DNA from: Bombyx mori
Lineage: Eukaryota; Arthropoda; Insecta; Lepidoptera; Bombycidae
Reading direction: 5' to 3'
Length of the DNA stretch: 64,000 nucleotides
Assembly: GCF_030269925.1 (NCBI RefSeq)
Contig: NC_085116.1
Location: 7,812,001 to 7,876,000 of the forward strand
Shown here in pieces: positions 35,401 to 52,689 of this stretch (position 1 is the first letter of the stretch; every line of letters begins with the position of its first letter). The notes beneath the pieces were generated by a model. It was not told the origin of the DNA. It did not search any database and saw only the letters and a program-made list of their open reading frames with translations. The position numbers and the translations under genes were made by a program.

Positions 35401-36239
35401 ACGTCAATTTTATTAGTCGCTTTTCAGGTTGAGCCATCTGGTTTCCTAATTAAAGTTTACATTTATCTCGAATTGTTCATTTCCTAGTTCCCGGAGCTCA
35501 AGGATTTTGCACGTTCGCATAATAAAATTTTATTGTACGTTACATTTTTATTTTTATTTAGTTTTCATTATCATTTAACCGCAGAAGGAAATAAAGATGC
35601 TAAGTTAATTCGTAGCAGGGCTACGAAACCGCTACGAGGTCTGAACTTATTATACATAAGTATGTACAATGTTTACGGTGGAACAATCAATTCAAATCAT
35701 AGGTGAAAACTAATTCATGATCACACATTTTCATTGTTTTTTTTTTAACCCCTTTCCAAGACCTCTTACTGCGATAAGTAATTTCCCACGTCTATAGAAC
35801 AGTTAGAGTTAAGCAGTTCCAAAGGACTAGCCAAGTTTTGAAACACTGCACAGCGCCATCTGTTGTCGGGTAGCGGTACTAGCAAGCTAAGATTTGCACC
35901 TCATCGTGAATGACGTGAGATATAAATTACTTTATGAAGAAAATTTAAAATATTCTATGCTGCATTTTTTGTTTTAAATCATTACAAAAAAAACTGCTGG
36001 TTCTGCTGATTTTTTTTCGTTTTTAATCGCAAAAATATTTTTACTGTTACTAAAACATAATATCCTGAAGAACTCTACTAAAAATCATTAAAAATAAAAA
36101 TGTAGAGAATTGTTGCTCTGCTACACCATTAACGGTTAACATGTCTCATGACATTGCCCATAATTTTGCAAATTATTGAAGACTTACATTTTATTACTGT
36201 ATCTCTGATTTCCGATTTTTGCATCGCGCTTTAAATTAA
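35401..36239. other. E75 intron, with CTCF-like site
   Basis: AT-rich intron sequence between the E75D promoter and the reverse-transcriptase remnant. The only notable signal is the CTCF-core-like motif at 35852-35866. Confidence 0.5.
35852..35866 (-). promoter_or_regulatory. CTCF-core-like motif
   Basis: Minus strand ACAACAGATGGCGCT fits the CTCF core CCASYAGRKGGCRSY at 13 of 15 positions, including the whole AGRKGGCRSY part. It lies between the E75B and E75D promoters. Confidence 0.4.
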
Positions 36240-36445
36240 GTACGCGACAGTTGTGCGATATCAACCTGATATTTTATCAAGATGACATCTTGATTGTAAC
36301 GACAAGAAAGTTGCTTGGGGTCAATCAACTGCATTACGAAAGTGAAAACATAAATTTCACTCTCGAGCTTACGAAATGCGCCTTTCTCTGCTTTCACCGC
36401 GTGCGGTGGCGAGGCTGGCGTGTGTCGCAACGCGCGGACGTCGAC
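36240..36445 (+). pseudogene. Gypsy reverse-transcriptase fragment
   Basis: A plus-strand frame contains YQDDILIV (36272-36295), followed 33 residues after DD by LTKCAFLC and then a VRWRGWRVS segment in the place of FLGHVVS. This spacing matches the palm-to-connection region of Ty3/gypsy reverse transcriptases. No other domain of the element is visible around it. It sits inside an E75 intron in antisense orientation. Beyond 36445 the frame continues to 36667 without recognisable similarity. Confidence 0.6.
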
Positions 36446-36939
36446 CTGCTTAGAGCGCGCTCACCCGGCTTGCATAACCGACCTCCCACACAGCACGCCC
36501 TCCCCGCGGGCCCTCTGCACTCGCCACAAGAAATAGGATCTGCTCACACGCGCGTACCGTGGCCCACTTGGCGGGCTGGCTCGCCGTGCAAACGACCTTC
36601 CCTCGCTAATTGTGTATGGATATGCAGCAATCTAATGTGTATGCGCGCAACGCTTACTAAACCCTAGACGACTTTTAAAAATATGTCTTAAATATAATTT
36701 TTTTGTAATCCTTATAATGAAATATTATTTGTTTATATAAGGTTCTTGTAAATACACAGTCATATTGGTTTGAATTGAAACTGATAAATTGATAAAATAC
36801 GAAAGTTTTAAAAGGGTTATCAGAGACATTGGTGTCATATATTTCGTTATAAAAATATTTCATTATAAAATTACAATTTTAAAACTATAATTTTTTTATC
36901 AATCTGATATGAACAGGAAAAAATGTATGTGTAACTCAC

Positions 36940-37084
36940 CATCTCTGCTCATTCCGACGGCGATGCATTTTTTCAGTCGGCAATACTGGCACCGATTCCT
37001 GTTAATCCTGAGGATACTACACTGCTGGTTCTTCGTGCAGGGCCGGTATTGTATCTTCTGTTGTATAGATCGCCGGAAGAAGCC
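36940..37084 (-). CDS. E75: E75 second-zinc-finger exon
   Basis: 145-nt exon encoding the second zinc finger of the DNA-binding domain: [35 protein letters not shown] and IAVGMSRD. For isoforms with both fingers the acceptor is CCGCAG at 37085-37090, joining CK of the first finger to GFF. The donor is GAT-G followed by GTGAGT at 36939-36934, leaving phase 1. In E75B the same sequence is read through from the upstream extension without splicing. Confidence 0.95.
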
Positions 37085-37243
37085 CTGCGGGTCACAGCTA
37101 CATTTAGTAGAGTCTCTTTCGACGTCGGAGCTGTCGTCGCTCGAGCAGCCCGAGTCACTGGACTCGCGGCGAGCCTCCAGCATGCTCACTAGCACCGAGT
37201 GCCGCTCGCGCAACTCAGCGCCACACGACATGGTTCGCACCAT
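37085..37243 (-). CDS. E75: E75B-specific start, contiguous with second-finger exon
   Basis: The frame of the second-finger exon continues upstream with no intron to ATG at 37243 ([10 protein letters not shown]). A TGA in the same frame lies directly before it (37244-37246), which fixes the start at 37243 or at the next ATG, 37231. The 53 extra codons include a Ser/Asp-rich stretch ([20 protein letters not shown]). They replace the first zinc finger, so E75B (686 aa) has one finger and should bind DNA poorly, if at all. In Drosophila E75B acts mainly as a partner and antagonist of HR3. The E75A acceptor CCGCAG lies inside this coding sequence and is read as Pro-Gln. Confidence 0.9.
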
Positions 37244-37720
37244 TCACTACACTCGTCACTGACACCACCACTCTCCTCGCTACTGATCACGTCTTTGAGA
37301 GCTGTCCCACGCACTATACCGACACGAGTGACGGCTGAGAGCGGACTGCGCGCGCTGCGTCGCGCACCGCAGTTACCCGCGCGACCTACTTGCCGGCCCC
37401 AACCGAGAAAGTGAGAGTGCCCCCTAGCCCCGCGTGCTCGCCCCTTTGCGCTCCTAACGGTCCACGCCGCTCTAGAATGCGCTGCTGCCGCTGCACCGGT
37501 GCGCCGGATATAGGCCGGGCGCATCCCGGCGGCGTCGCGGCGCACGGTCGTTCACCCCGGGTCGTCGACCGCTCGATTGCACAACCGCTGTCCCTCCCCT
37601 CGCGCCCTCCTGCGCCCGGGAGCTAGGGCACGAGCCCGCTCAGTTCGTCGACCGGCTTTACGCCCAGTGACGTGAGGCATGCGTCATGGCCTACCTCAAT
37701 GCGCGCGCGCGCTTCTAGGG
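37244..37720 (-). promoter_or_regulatory. E75B 5' UTR and probable promoter
   Basis: A sharply GC-rich stretch with many CpGs begins just upstream of the E75B start and stops near 37720. Initiator-like TCAGTGACG lies at about 37255-37263 on the minus strand. No TATA box was found. This is where a first-exon promoter is expected. Confidence 0.55.
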
Positions 37721-38007
37721 GCTGAATTGATCTAATTAATTCATTGTAATCTACTCGGTCACTAGTAAGTTTCTCGTAAGCACTAAATACCTAATTATGT
37801 CTTAGCCCTACTGAAGTTTTCAAACAGCATGATGAACTGTTGATGAATGAATTTGCAAACAAATTGGACCTACCTATCAATTTGTATCCTATATTCAAGT
37901 TTTTCTAAAGCACCGCGTTGTATCGTTACGTTAGACAGAAGGCTGTAGTTACGGTGTTACAGTATACAATAGTGCGCGGCACAGAGCGGAGAGGGACGCG
38001 AACGTTC

Positions 38008-38020
38008 GGGTCAGTGGCCC
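38008..38020. promoter_or_regulatory. Ecdysone-response-element-like palindrome 1
   Basis: GGGTCAGTGGCCC is an inverted repeat with one-base spacer, one mismatch from the EcR/USP consensus RGKTCANTGAMCY. It lies about 770 bp upstream of the E75B ATG. Confidence 0.4.
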
Positions 38021-38082
38021 AATTTCGCGTTGCCATCGATCCATTGTGCGCTGTGCGAGTGGCCCATAATTGGTCGCAGCGC

Positions 38083-38094
38083 GGGCACTGACCG
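38083..38094. promoter_or_regulatory. Ecdysone-response-element-like palindrome 2
   Basis: On the minus strand CGGTCAGTGCCC is again an inverted repeat with a one-base spacer, resembling the Drosophila hsp27 element (GGTTCAATGCACT). It lies 75 bp from the first site. Confidence 0.4.
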
Positions 38095-38930
38095 GCCAAG
38101 CGGTCGATGACCTCCGCAAAAACAAAACCTTTCTCGTTTGTACCTCAGGTTGTCGTATACGAACTTAAAACTTCAACTGTTTTTAAAGCTCAATACATAG
38201 TGCCTATAAAATTCTAGAATCAAACCACGGAAACGCTCATACTCCATAAAATAATATATATTTTATTTATAGTAGCCGTAATCTTCATAGTTCAACGACA
38301 CCAATAATTAACACGGTGACTTTCTTTCGGATTGTAAAAAATATACATATTCTATTTGTTCCCGACGGACGCAGAATTCTTACAAACACGTTAAGTAGTA
38401 CAACAAAATTTAGGTCATTTCGATAATGTGATGAATCAACTACCTACATTTATTGATAAATAAGATTTTTTTATCATATAATTAAGGAGAACAATAGATT
38501 AGCTAAGAGCTAGTGATATAGTCGAAGAGTTATTATGTAAGTGTGTTATTTATTGATTGCACGGACGAGAACATTGCACGGAGGCGGGTAATAAATAATG
38601 ACGCATTATATTACCGTTTTCGGGTTTTTTTTCTCAGCTGACAAATCCGTGCTATGAGTTTTCGACCTAGAATGAATGAGTAATAAAGAGAATTAAAAGG
38701 AACACGCAAAGAGCTGTTAAGTGGGTCGTGCTTGTTCGAAATCTAGGCTTTTCGACGTAGCCTCGTTTCTAACCCAGCCCCCGATATCAACAAAGTCTTT
38801 TTGGATAACGTCATTTTGTTTCCTTCGAGCTTTTATGGTTTTATAAGTCTTCTCGATTAATTCTTCTAACAACATGAAACAAGACAGATCGTTTTCGAGA
38901 ATCTCCACGAGAATTAAATTTTTTATTCAT

Positions 38931-39075
38931 TAGTAGAACATATTGCATCGGGTGAGTTTCAATTTGGATGGCGGGATAGCCATCGTAGGACATGATTGGG
39001 ATGTGCTGTCTATAGACTCCGGTGTCCACTGGATGGCCGGTGAACCGTGAGCTTGTATGGACAGTTAAGATTTAA
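38931..39075 (+). repeat. Degraded Bm1-like fragment
   Basis: The motif 'ctatagactccggtgtccactgg' and following sequence match the Bm1 3' third at low identity. Confidence 0.4.
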
Positions 39076-39146
39076 AAAAAAGAGATGTGTTGTAATTGAT
39101 GTTTTAATTACTAGTAATTCTGTAACGTTGACCTAATTTTTTGTTT

Positions 39147-39395
39147 TGTTTTTTTATTGCTTAGAGGGTTGGACGAGCTCACGACCCGCCTGGTGTTGAG
39201 TGGTTACCGGAGCCCATAGACATCTATAACGTAAATGCCGCCACTCATTTTGCGACATGAATTCTAAGGCCTCAGTTTTAACAGTACAACGATTGCCTCA
39301 CCTTTCAAACCGAAACGCATTCGCACGGCAGATAGGCAGGGTGGTGGTATCTACCCGTGCGGACTCAGAAGACGTTCTACCACCAGTAAATTAAT
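39147..39395 (-). repeat. Bm1 SINE, short form
   Basis: The T-run (A tail) lies at the left, and the right end stops at 'ctaccaccagtaaatta', the common short-form start point. It lies in the E75 intron between the two zinc-finger exons. Confidence 0.85.
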
Positions 39396-39912
39396 TAAGT
39401 AATAATTGCAGAATACTATAATTAAAATTACTTTTACGGTTTGAACACGCGTTTTTTTATTGTCGTCTTATTATTTGTAACGTTTGGAATTATTTACCTA
39501 CCGATTTTTTTTGTTTAATAAAAAAGAAAAAATAATTAACTACCATTTTCTTTCGGTTTGTCCACTTATCTTTTAACTTAGGGAAGAGCTAGTTCACTCT
39601 TGGATACCTACTGATCGTTGAGCGTATTGTAAATCAAAACGGAACTATTCGTATTATCGTTGGACTTGCGCTTGTGTGTTCGTCGTAATTTGCGAGTGCT
39701 GTAGAGGATGGAAGGTTCGCGAACACCGCGTTCGTCGGTCGGCAACGGTTAACGGTCCCGCGGCCAACGACACCGGCTTCGCGGCCGAGCCTCATGTAAA
39801 CAAGCTGACGCATCACCTCGCTGCACCGGACTCTTTACGCGGAGACGTCCTTTCGGAAACCGGGAAAAAGACGCGCAGACAAGAAAACCTGCTACCTGTT
39901 TTTTGATATGAG
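39396..39912. other. E75 intron segment with GC-rich patch
   Basis: The patch 39670-39850 is GC-rich and contains 'ggtcccgcggccaacgacac'. It has a chance-length open frame and no recognisable exon. Confidence 0.45.
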
Positions 39913-39916
39913 ATAT

Positions 39917-40200
39917 CGTCTTTTCGCATTAAAAATGTACAATTTGCAAAAGTATTCGAAATTGAGTTAATATGTGGAATCATTTGGTATCACCAATATT
40001 TTTCTCATAAATACTGTCAAAAGAGCGTAGTTTAGTTTTTTTTTTTTTAATTTACTTAGTTTTTGCCTACTATTAACAAAATTTATACATAAATTTATCT
40101 TACTTTAAAAGACAGATAAATATCACATGTTAAACCTTTAAAGCATTCTCCTGTAAAATCAGTAAGTTTTGAGATTATATAGTTTTAATGCGAGAAGACG
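39917..40200 (+). mobile_element. MITE with CGTCTTTTCGCATTAAAA terminal inverted repeats
   Basis: A 284-bp unit whose ends are inverted copies: CGTCTTTTCGCATTAAAA at 39917-39934, and the reverse complement of CGTCTTCTCGCATTAAAA at 40183-40200. It is flanked by ATAT on both sides (39913-39916 and 40201-40204), a probable 4-bp target duplication. A second, inverted copy lies at 57487-57776. There is no coding capacity. Confidence 0.75.
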
Positions 40201-40204
40201 ATAT

Positions 40205-47161
<6,957 letters not shown>

Positions 47162-47264
47162 CTATATGCAATTCAGGTTCACGTTCCTTGTGCATCGAAC
47201 TCATCAAAGAGTGGTCGACGGACGTAGGCACATCGTAGCGCCCGTAGCTACTATCCGGAGACAT
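47162..47264 (-). CDS. E75: E75A-specific first coding exon
   Basis: 103-nt coding segment: ATG at 47264 (MSPDSSYGRYDVPTS), ending ...EREPELHI plus one G before donor GTAAAG at 47161-47156. The G joins AA of the first-finger exon to give PELHI-E-FDGTT; Drosophila E75A has GEPELNIEFDGTT at the same place. I chose ATG 47264 rather than the preceding GTG; an in-frame TAA lies at 47304-47306 with no ATG between. The N-terminal domain (34 aa) is far shorter than in Drosophila E75A. The full E75A product is 697 aa with both zinc fingers. E75A is a classic early target of the EcR/USP ecdysone receptor. Confidence 0.93.
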
Positions 47265-48060
47265 CACTAGAGTATTTTTAACAACAATGCTCGATGCTAT
47301 ATATTAGTCCTCCCCCGCACTGCACTGCACGTACACCACATGAAAGCCCGCTGACATATATCGTCCTGTGCGCTGATCACTGAATATAGCACAGGAGTGC
47401 ATGAGCCGAAGCGCGCCGGCACGTCACAAGGGATGAAGGTCGCTTGTCTCGCAACACTGCCACTGCACGAGCCGCGTGCGTCTCACTCAAGCTCGACCGA
47501 CGGACTGAGCGGATTGTCGCGCGCGCTCTTGCTCGTAGCCGCGGGAATAACGCCTTAAGAGTGAAAGTCTGCAAAAAGATCAGCTCTTCGTGCGATACAA
47601 TCGCTTGGTAAACGGAGTTGAGCACGTCAAACGAATTTCGTCTCTACGGACCGTCGAAACTCAGCGCTGTGCGCTTCGAAGCGAGGATCAGCGCGTTTCA
47701 AACTCCGGTCTCCGAGGTCATTGCCGCGCTGTATGCGAGCCAATCAGGAGCATACGCAGACGTACACGGCGAGCGATTGGAGGAGGACTGATGACTCCGT
47801 TCCCCGCGGCCCGCGAGCTCCCGAGAGTTCGAAGACCCGAACCTTGCGGCTCACCGCGGCCAAGGTCGCGCGAGAGCGGCACCGACTGAGAGTCCGCCCG
47901 AGCGTTCGAGTGGGACGTAGCCCACTGCCGGTTGCGTCACACCACGAAAATATTTTTGGTGATGGAACGCGAGTGAACTTGAACACGAAATCAAGCCGAC
48001 GGATGGCGAGCACTGTGTAGGTCGCCGCGTGACGGACTGACCCGCTGCCGTCCCGGCCCG
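47265..48060 (-). promoter_or_regulatory. E75A 5' UTR and probable promoter
   Basis: A possible core promoter lies at 47318-47362 on the minus strand: TATA-like GATATATG (about 47354-47361), then GCAGTG initiator-like repeats about 30 bp downstream (47318-47328). That start would give a leader of about 60 nt. The GC-rich block 47400-48060 upstream, full of CpGs, is the expected proximal control region. The exact start site cannot be decided by eye. Confidence 0.45.
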
Positions 48061-51000
48061 CTTGCCTGTTTCCCTCCTAGCACATACATACTTCCGGAAC
48101 TCATTCATTATCCCTTCAAACATACAATTATGATCTTTATTGTCTATTTATTCCCTAATGATTACTAAGTATGTACTGTGAGTCTTTTAATAACATTTAA
48201 ATTTATAAAGACGAAAACATTACCCATCGTTGTTACAGTCGAATAATATAAGCCTCATTGTCTTGATGTAACCACGGCTTATTTTAAAGATTAGTATTAT
48301 GGGTCTGCGAACAACCTAATTCAGTGACGCCGTTCATAATAACACATAATGTAACTTCGCATATTACGTCGTTACTTACCTACTTGTTATTGATAAACAA
48401 GTTTCTTTAACAATAGGTACACAAACACGATTTTATATAACATCATCACCTCGAATCGTGTCTTGGTACAGTCGACTCACTGCATAGGTATCGTAGAGCG
48501 TATTGTTGCGTGCGTGGAGCTATTATTTATGCGAGATAAAACGAGTGACGGTGGGCGTCGCGATGGGTGAACGACCTGGAAATTTTGGCGCAGGCCGGTC
48601 AAGGCCACCGGCCCGCGCAAGCGCTCCGCTTTAATACCCGTCAAAAATACAATTAAACCTTAAATTTTCAACTAAACAAACTCTCGAACAATTTAGACTT
48701 TCCCAAATCTTCGTACCTAATGGTAGCTAGCCACAGTAATGGGCTATTCCAAGTACTCTCACAGACCGGTAGGTGAGCTCACGGGCTCAACCTAAGATAA
48801 TTTCTAACACTGGCCCTAACAAGAGCAGCGCTTCGCTGAATCTACCACTGGATCGTTCTTCGCCGTCACTCTACTAAATACATGTTTTTCAAAAGTTAAT
48901 CCGCTTGCCTCTTATTGCGCAGATATAATAAATTATAGAACACATTTTTTTATTTCGTAACAGGCAAGTTTTTTTTACGATATTTTGTCATCGTTGATTA
49001 AACTTTTTGTTTATTATTTATTAACTGTTTTGTTGTTGTCCTTTTTGGCAAAGCTACAAGTTTATCTTGGAATCGTTCATCACTTGTTTAGTACTTGGTT
49101 TAAACAGACACGATTGTGGATCCACACTGGTGAATGGTGGACAATCAACCTGAATTACTTTACTGTTTCTTTACAATTTACCCTGGGTTCAATGTTGAAG
49201 TCAAGTCAGCAAGCAAAAACCGATTCCGAAGCTAAGCAACATATATAGAATAACACATAAGCATTTTAGAAATTACTGCTATTGGGCTGAATTTCTAAAA
49301 TAAAATCGGGCATTATTATAGTAATTGTTAAATAAATTTTAAAAATATTTTCCTTTTTTAATATAATCATTTATCCGTCAATAGTCTGTGTGGATTTTGT
49401 TTTAAACATAACATTACGCAGAATAACCCGATTTAAGAGACTTTATCAGTAAAATTGCTAGTCTAATTCTGTGATTTAATCTATTAACTGACGTTCGTCG
49501 GATTCGAGAATCATTTTTCGAAAGATTATGGAGTTTTTATCTGTAAGAGAAACTTTTTTAACTTTAATTTGCTACAGCTGCAAAAATTTGGCTCGCTTAT
49601 GTTTTTTCGAAAGAATTATATACATACATACATATATGTATACCAGTTGCTATAAAGGGTTATACGGCATGTGATGAGAAGGTGTTCACACACTGTTCTA
49701 TTTACATTTTTTTCCTTCAATTATTTCGCTTCAATACTTTCCCTTTTGCACAAAGGATGCTTTTTTAAAAAGGTTTCGCAAATATCCTCCCACGTGCAAA
49801 TGCAATAGGTTTTTTTCATTGACCAAAGCACATGGCAAAAAATATAATAGAGAAGGGTAATCTTTTGTGTTTGGATTTAAAAACGAAACTAAATAAAACT
49901 TAATATACGTTCAGGAATCAGGATTTTTTATTAATTATTGATTTAAATCACATATGAAATTCAATGTTGGAGATGTTTCTAGTTCCTGATTAATTTAAAG
50001 TGTGTTTTAGCAATATTCAGAAAGATTGTTTCAATAACATTTAGTGAAGCCAAAGTAATACCAAGCATCACATAATAATAATTTAAAACCATTACAAACA
50101 TAATAAAGTATTGGCGACATGTGCGTGTAACGATTAAAAACGTGAAAGTGAATAGGAACCCAGTTTTTTAGTTCCTTCCGTTGCCCTTACTTTAATACCA
50201 GGGTGCGAATATCAAATTTCGGAATCAACTAAAAATTTCAAACGAATTTGACTTTTAACAGCAAAACGTAGGGTTCATTACAGGCTTAGCATATTAAACT
50301 ACAAGCTTTGAAGTGGATATCGTCAGGCGGTAGCCACATGTACAGTTTGTATTGTTCACTGTGACCACACCCAATGAGGTCGATTCACTTTTGATGATCT
50401 CGATTGATCGGACGCATTTTTTACCACCATAAAAAAGTAGACCTTATGCCATATTGTTTGCAATTTAATGGTTTCGATTTTTTACGCATCCGGATCTCTA
50501 CAATCCGGATTATAATCTACAACAGAAGCATGATTAGATCAAAGCTATGTTTAAACACATAAAATAATGACAGAAATTTTGACACGATAAGTACACAATA
50601 CATACGCGTGACCAACGATAAAGGCGGTCAGTTTTGAACAGTGATATTTCGATAAATACAACAGAATTGGGTCCGGGCGACCTTCCCAGTTTCGAAGGAC
50701 ACGGGCACAATGGACTAAGCGTGCCGGGCAAACGGGACAACGCATTTATTAACTCCACATCCATTCGGCCACTCATAAATTAGCGTAGAAACTTTCCAGT
50801 TTACAGAATGCGGTCAAGGATCCATTTAACGAAGGGGCATTGAAGAGCTCGACACCATTATATTCTTTTTACAGGTGTGAGTGGGAACCCCAAGTGATTT
50901 CAATAACAAAGTCATATTCAAACAAACTGTGGGTACTAAATAGACGTCCAATGAGCGATGTTGATTTATTGGTGTGGTCATTGTGTATCGGATGTCATGA

Positions 51001-51154
51001 AAGAATTTGTTGACGCGGTCTCTCCGTTCTCATAAAGAGTCAAGGTCAGTTAGTGGTTAAGCTTGAACTCGAACGCGTGGCTTTAGAACTTCATTCGAGT
51101 CGCGAAAATTAAGATAAGTAATTATGTACCAAATGTGCAGTGGTTGATAACTCC
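48061..51154. other. Region upstream of E75A
   Basis: AT-rich. A minus-strand fragment of the BMC1-like LINE tail lies at about 48730-48855, and a GC-rich patch at 48540-48640. A GTAAGT donor-like site at 48376 follows a stop in the required phase. No coding exon was found. Confidence 0.5.
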
Positions 51155-51417
51155 GGTCATCGTTCTCGTCGAACCCGTCGATTGCGACGAAGGGCTCGAC
51201 GAGTAAATTAACCCTCAGACACAGTCCACTGAGTTTCTCGCCGGATCTTCTCAGTGGGTCGCGTTTCCGATCCGGTGGTAGATTCTGCGAAGCACGGCTC
51301 TTGCTATAGAGTTCGTGTTATCAACATCGTCAGGTTTGAGCCCCGTGAGCTCACCTACTAGTTAAGGTTACGCTGATATAGCCTCTCAAGGCTATCAGAT
51401 AAGGTAGGAAAAAAAAG
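51155..51417 (+). repeat. LINE 3' tail (BMC1-like)
   Basis: It begins near 'ggtcatcgttctcgtcgaac' and ends in 'aaggtaggaaaaaaa'. Near the 5' end an inverted repeat CTCGTCGA (51165-51172) / TCGACGAG (51196-51203) could form a stem. Confidence 0.7.
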
Positions 51418-51840
51418 TTTAATAACTTTTCAACTTGACACTGTGTGGCGAGTATGTAAGAAACAAGAAACGTTTGACCGAATTTAATTCGAAACCGTCT
51501 TTAAATTAATATGCCGACGTTTAAACAAAACAATGGTAGGTGTCAACGTTCCCAGTGTTTGCGCAGTTGCGCTGTTCTTAAAGCGATAATAAAAAGAGAA
51601 TAAATAGTTCTAGCTAACATGAGCTGAGTTTTTTCGGAGCGGCGAGGTCAGTAGGAGTCAATTACCCCAGACAAGTTGGAATGGCAGCGAACACGACGGA
51701 CTACATACATTCAATCAATTCTTAATGTGAACTAATAAACTTATTTTTTGTTTATTACATGTAAAATCTGACATACTTAGTTCTTTTTTTATTTAATGCG
51801 TCGTATCTTTGGTATGTTTTCGCACATACAATGCAAAATA

Positions 51841-52045
51841 CTTTTTTTATTGCTTAGATGGGTGATCAAACTTATGGCCAACCTGCTGTTTAGTTACTGG
51901 AGCCCATAGACATCAATAAGTCTAAGTTCCAAATCTCAGTTTGTATAGTACAACGGCTGCCGCACCCTTCAAACCCAAACCTATCACTACTTCACGGCAG
52001 AAATGGACATGGTTGTGGTACTTACCCGTCGCGCTCACAATAGTG
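51841..52045 (-). repeat. Diverged Bm1 SINE
   Basis: Recognisable from 'ttattgcttagatgggtgat' to 'gtggtacttacccgtc', with an internal deletion of about 30 bp near 51920. Confidence 0.75.
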
Positions 52046-52271
52046 CCAAAAGAGTTTAGGATAAAATAAACATTGCTAAAATGCTACATTCTTTGTTTAC
52101 TTTGTTCATGTCTATGTTACACTACATAAATATATTTACGTTCATACTGATAAGGTTTTACAGTGTCAATTAAACTACATGAGGGACTATCATCTCGATA
52201 CTGTATTACGAAGTTTTTGAATACAAAAAAGAAACGATTCTGTATTATCCGTATTGTTACTGAGAAGTTTT

Positions 52272-52500
52272 TTAATTTTTTTTATTGCTTAGATGGGTGG
52301 ACGAGCTCACAGCCCACTTGGTGATAAGTGGTTACTGGAGCCCATAGACATCCACAACGTAAATGCGCCACCCACTTTGTGATATAAGTTCTAAGGTTTC
52401 AGTATAGTTACAACGGCTGCCCCGCCCTTCAAACCGAAACGCATTACTGCTTCACGGCAGAAATAGGCGGGGTGGTGTTACCTACTCGTGCGGACTCAGA
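52272..52500 (-). repeat. Bm1 SINE, short form
   Basis: Low divergence. It runs from the T-rich tail to 'gtgcggactcaga', lacking the last 20 bp of the usual short form. A degraded plus-strand fragment follows at about 52595-52690. Confidence 0.85.
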
Positions 52501-52689
52501 AAATACTTTCACAAAGTATTTCTAGTTGGCGCTGGTAGTTGCTACGGTTCGCATGTTTGGAAGTAGTCATGCAGCATGGTGCAATGGAGACTGAGGACAT
52601 GTATCAAGATGGATAGCGGCAAATACGTTCGTGGTGTCTTTGGACTTCTATAACCACATAAACTAGATACACCGTGAACTTCATTTATT

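Larger units (their letters stand above)
37721..38930 (-). promoter_or_regulatory. E75B upstream region with EcRE-like pair
   Basis: Mostly AT-rich, except for a GC-rich island at about 37970-38115. The island contains two near-palindromic nuclear-receptor sites, listed separately (38008-38020 and 38083-38094). Confidence 0.45.

Noticed and set aside
36446..36667. Continuation of the reverse-transcriptase fragment as a 138-aa gene
   Set aside because: No similarity recognised beyond the connection region and no start or splice signals.
47265..47267. GTG as E75A start one codon before the ATG
   Set aside because: Nuclear genes of insects rarely start at GTG; ATG at 47264 is the first ATG after an in-frame TAA.
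48370..48382. GTAAGT donor as end of an E75C exon
   Set aside because: In the phase needed for the first-finger exon, the codons just upstream contain a TAA and no start.
50534..50776. 80-codon minus-strand frame (MSGRMDVELINALSR...)
   Set aside because: No recognisable domain, no splice or promoter context; length is compatible with chance.
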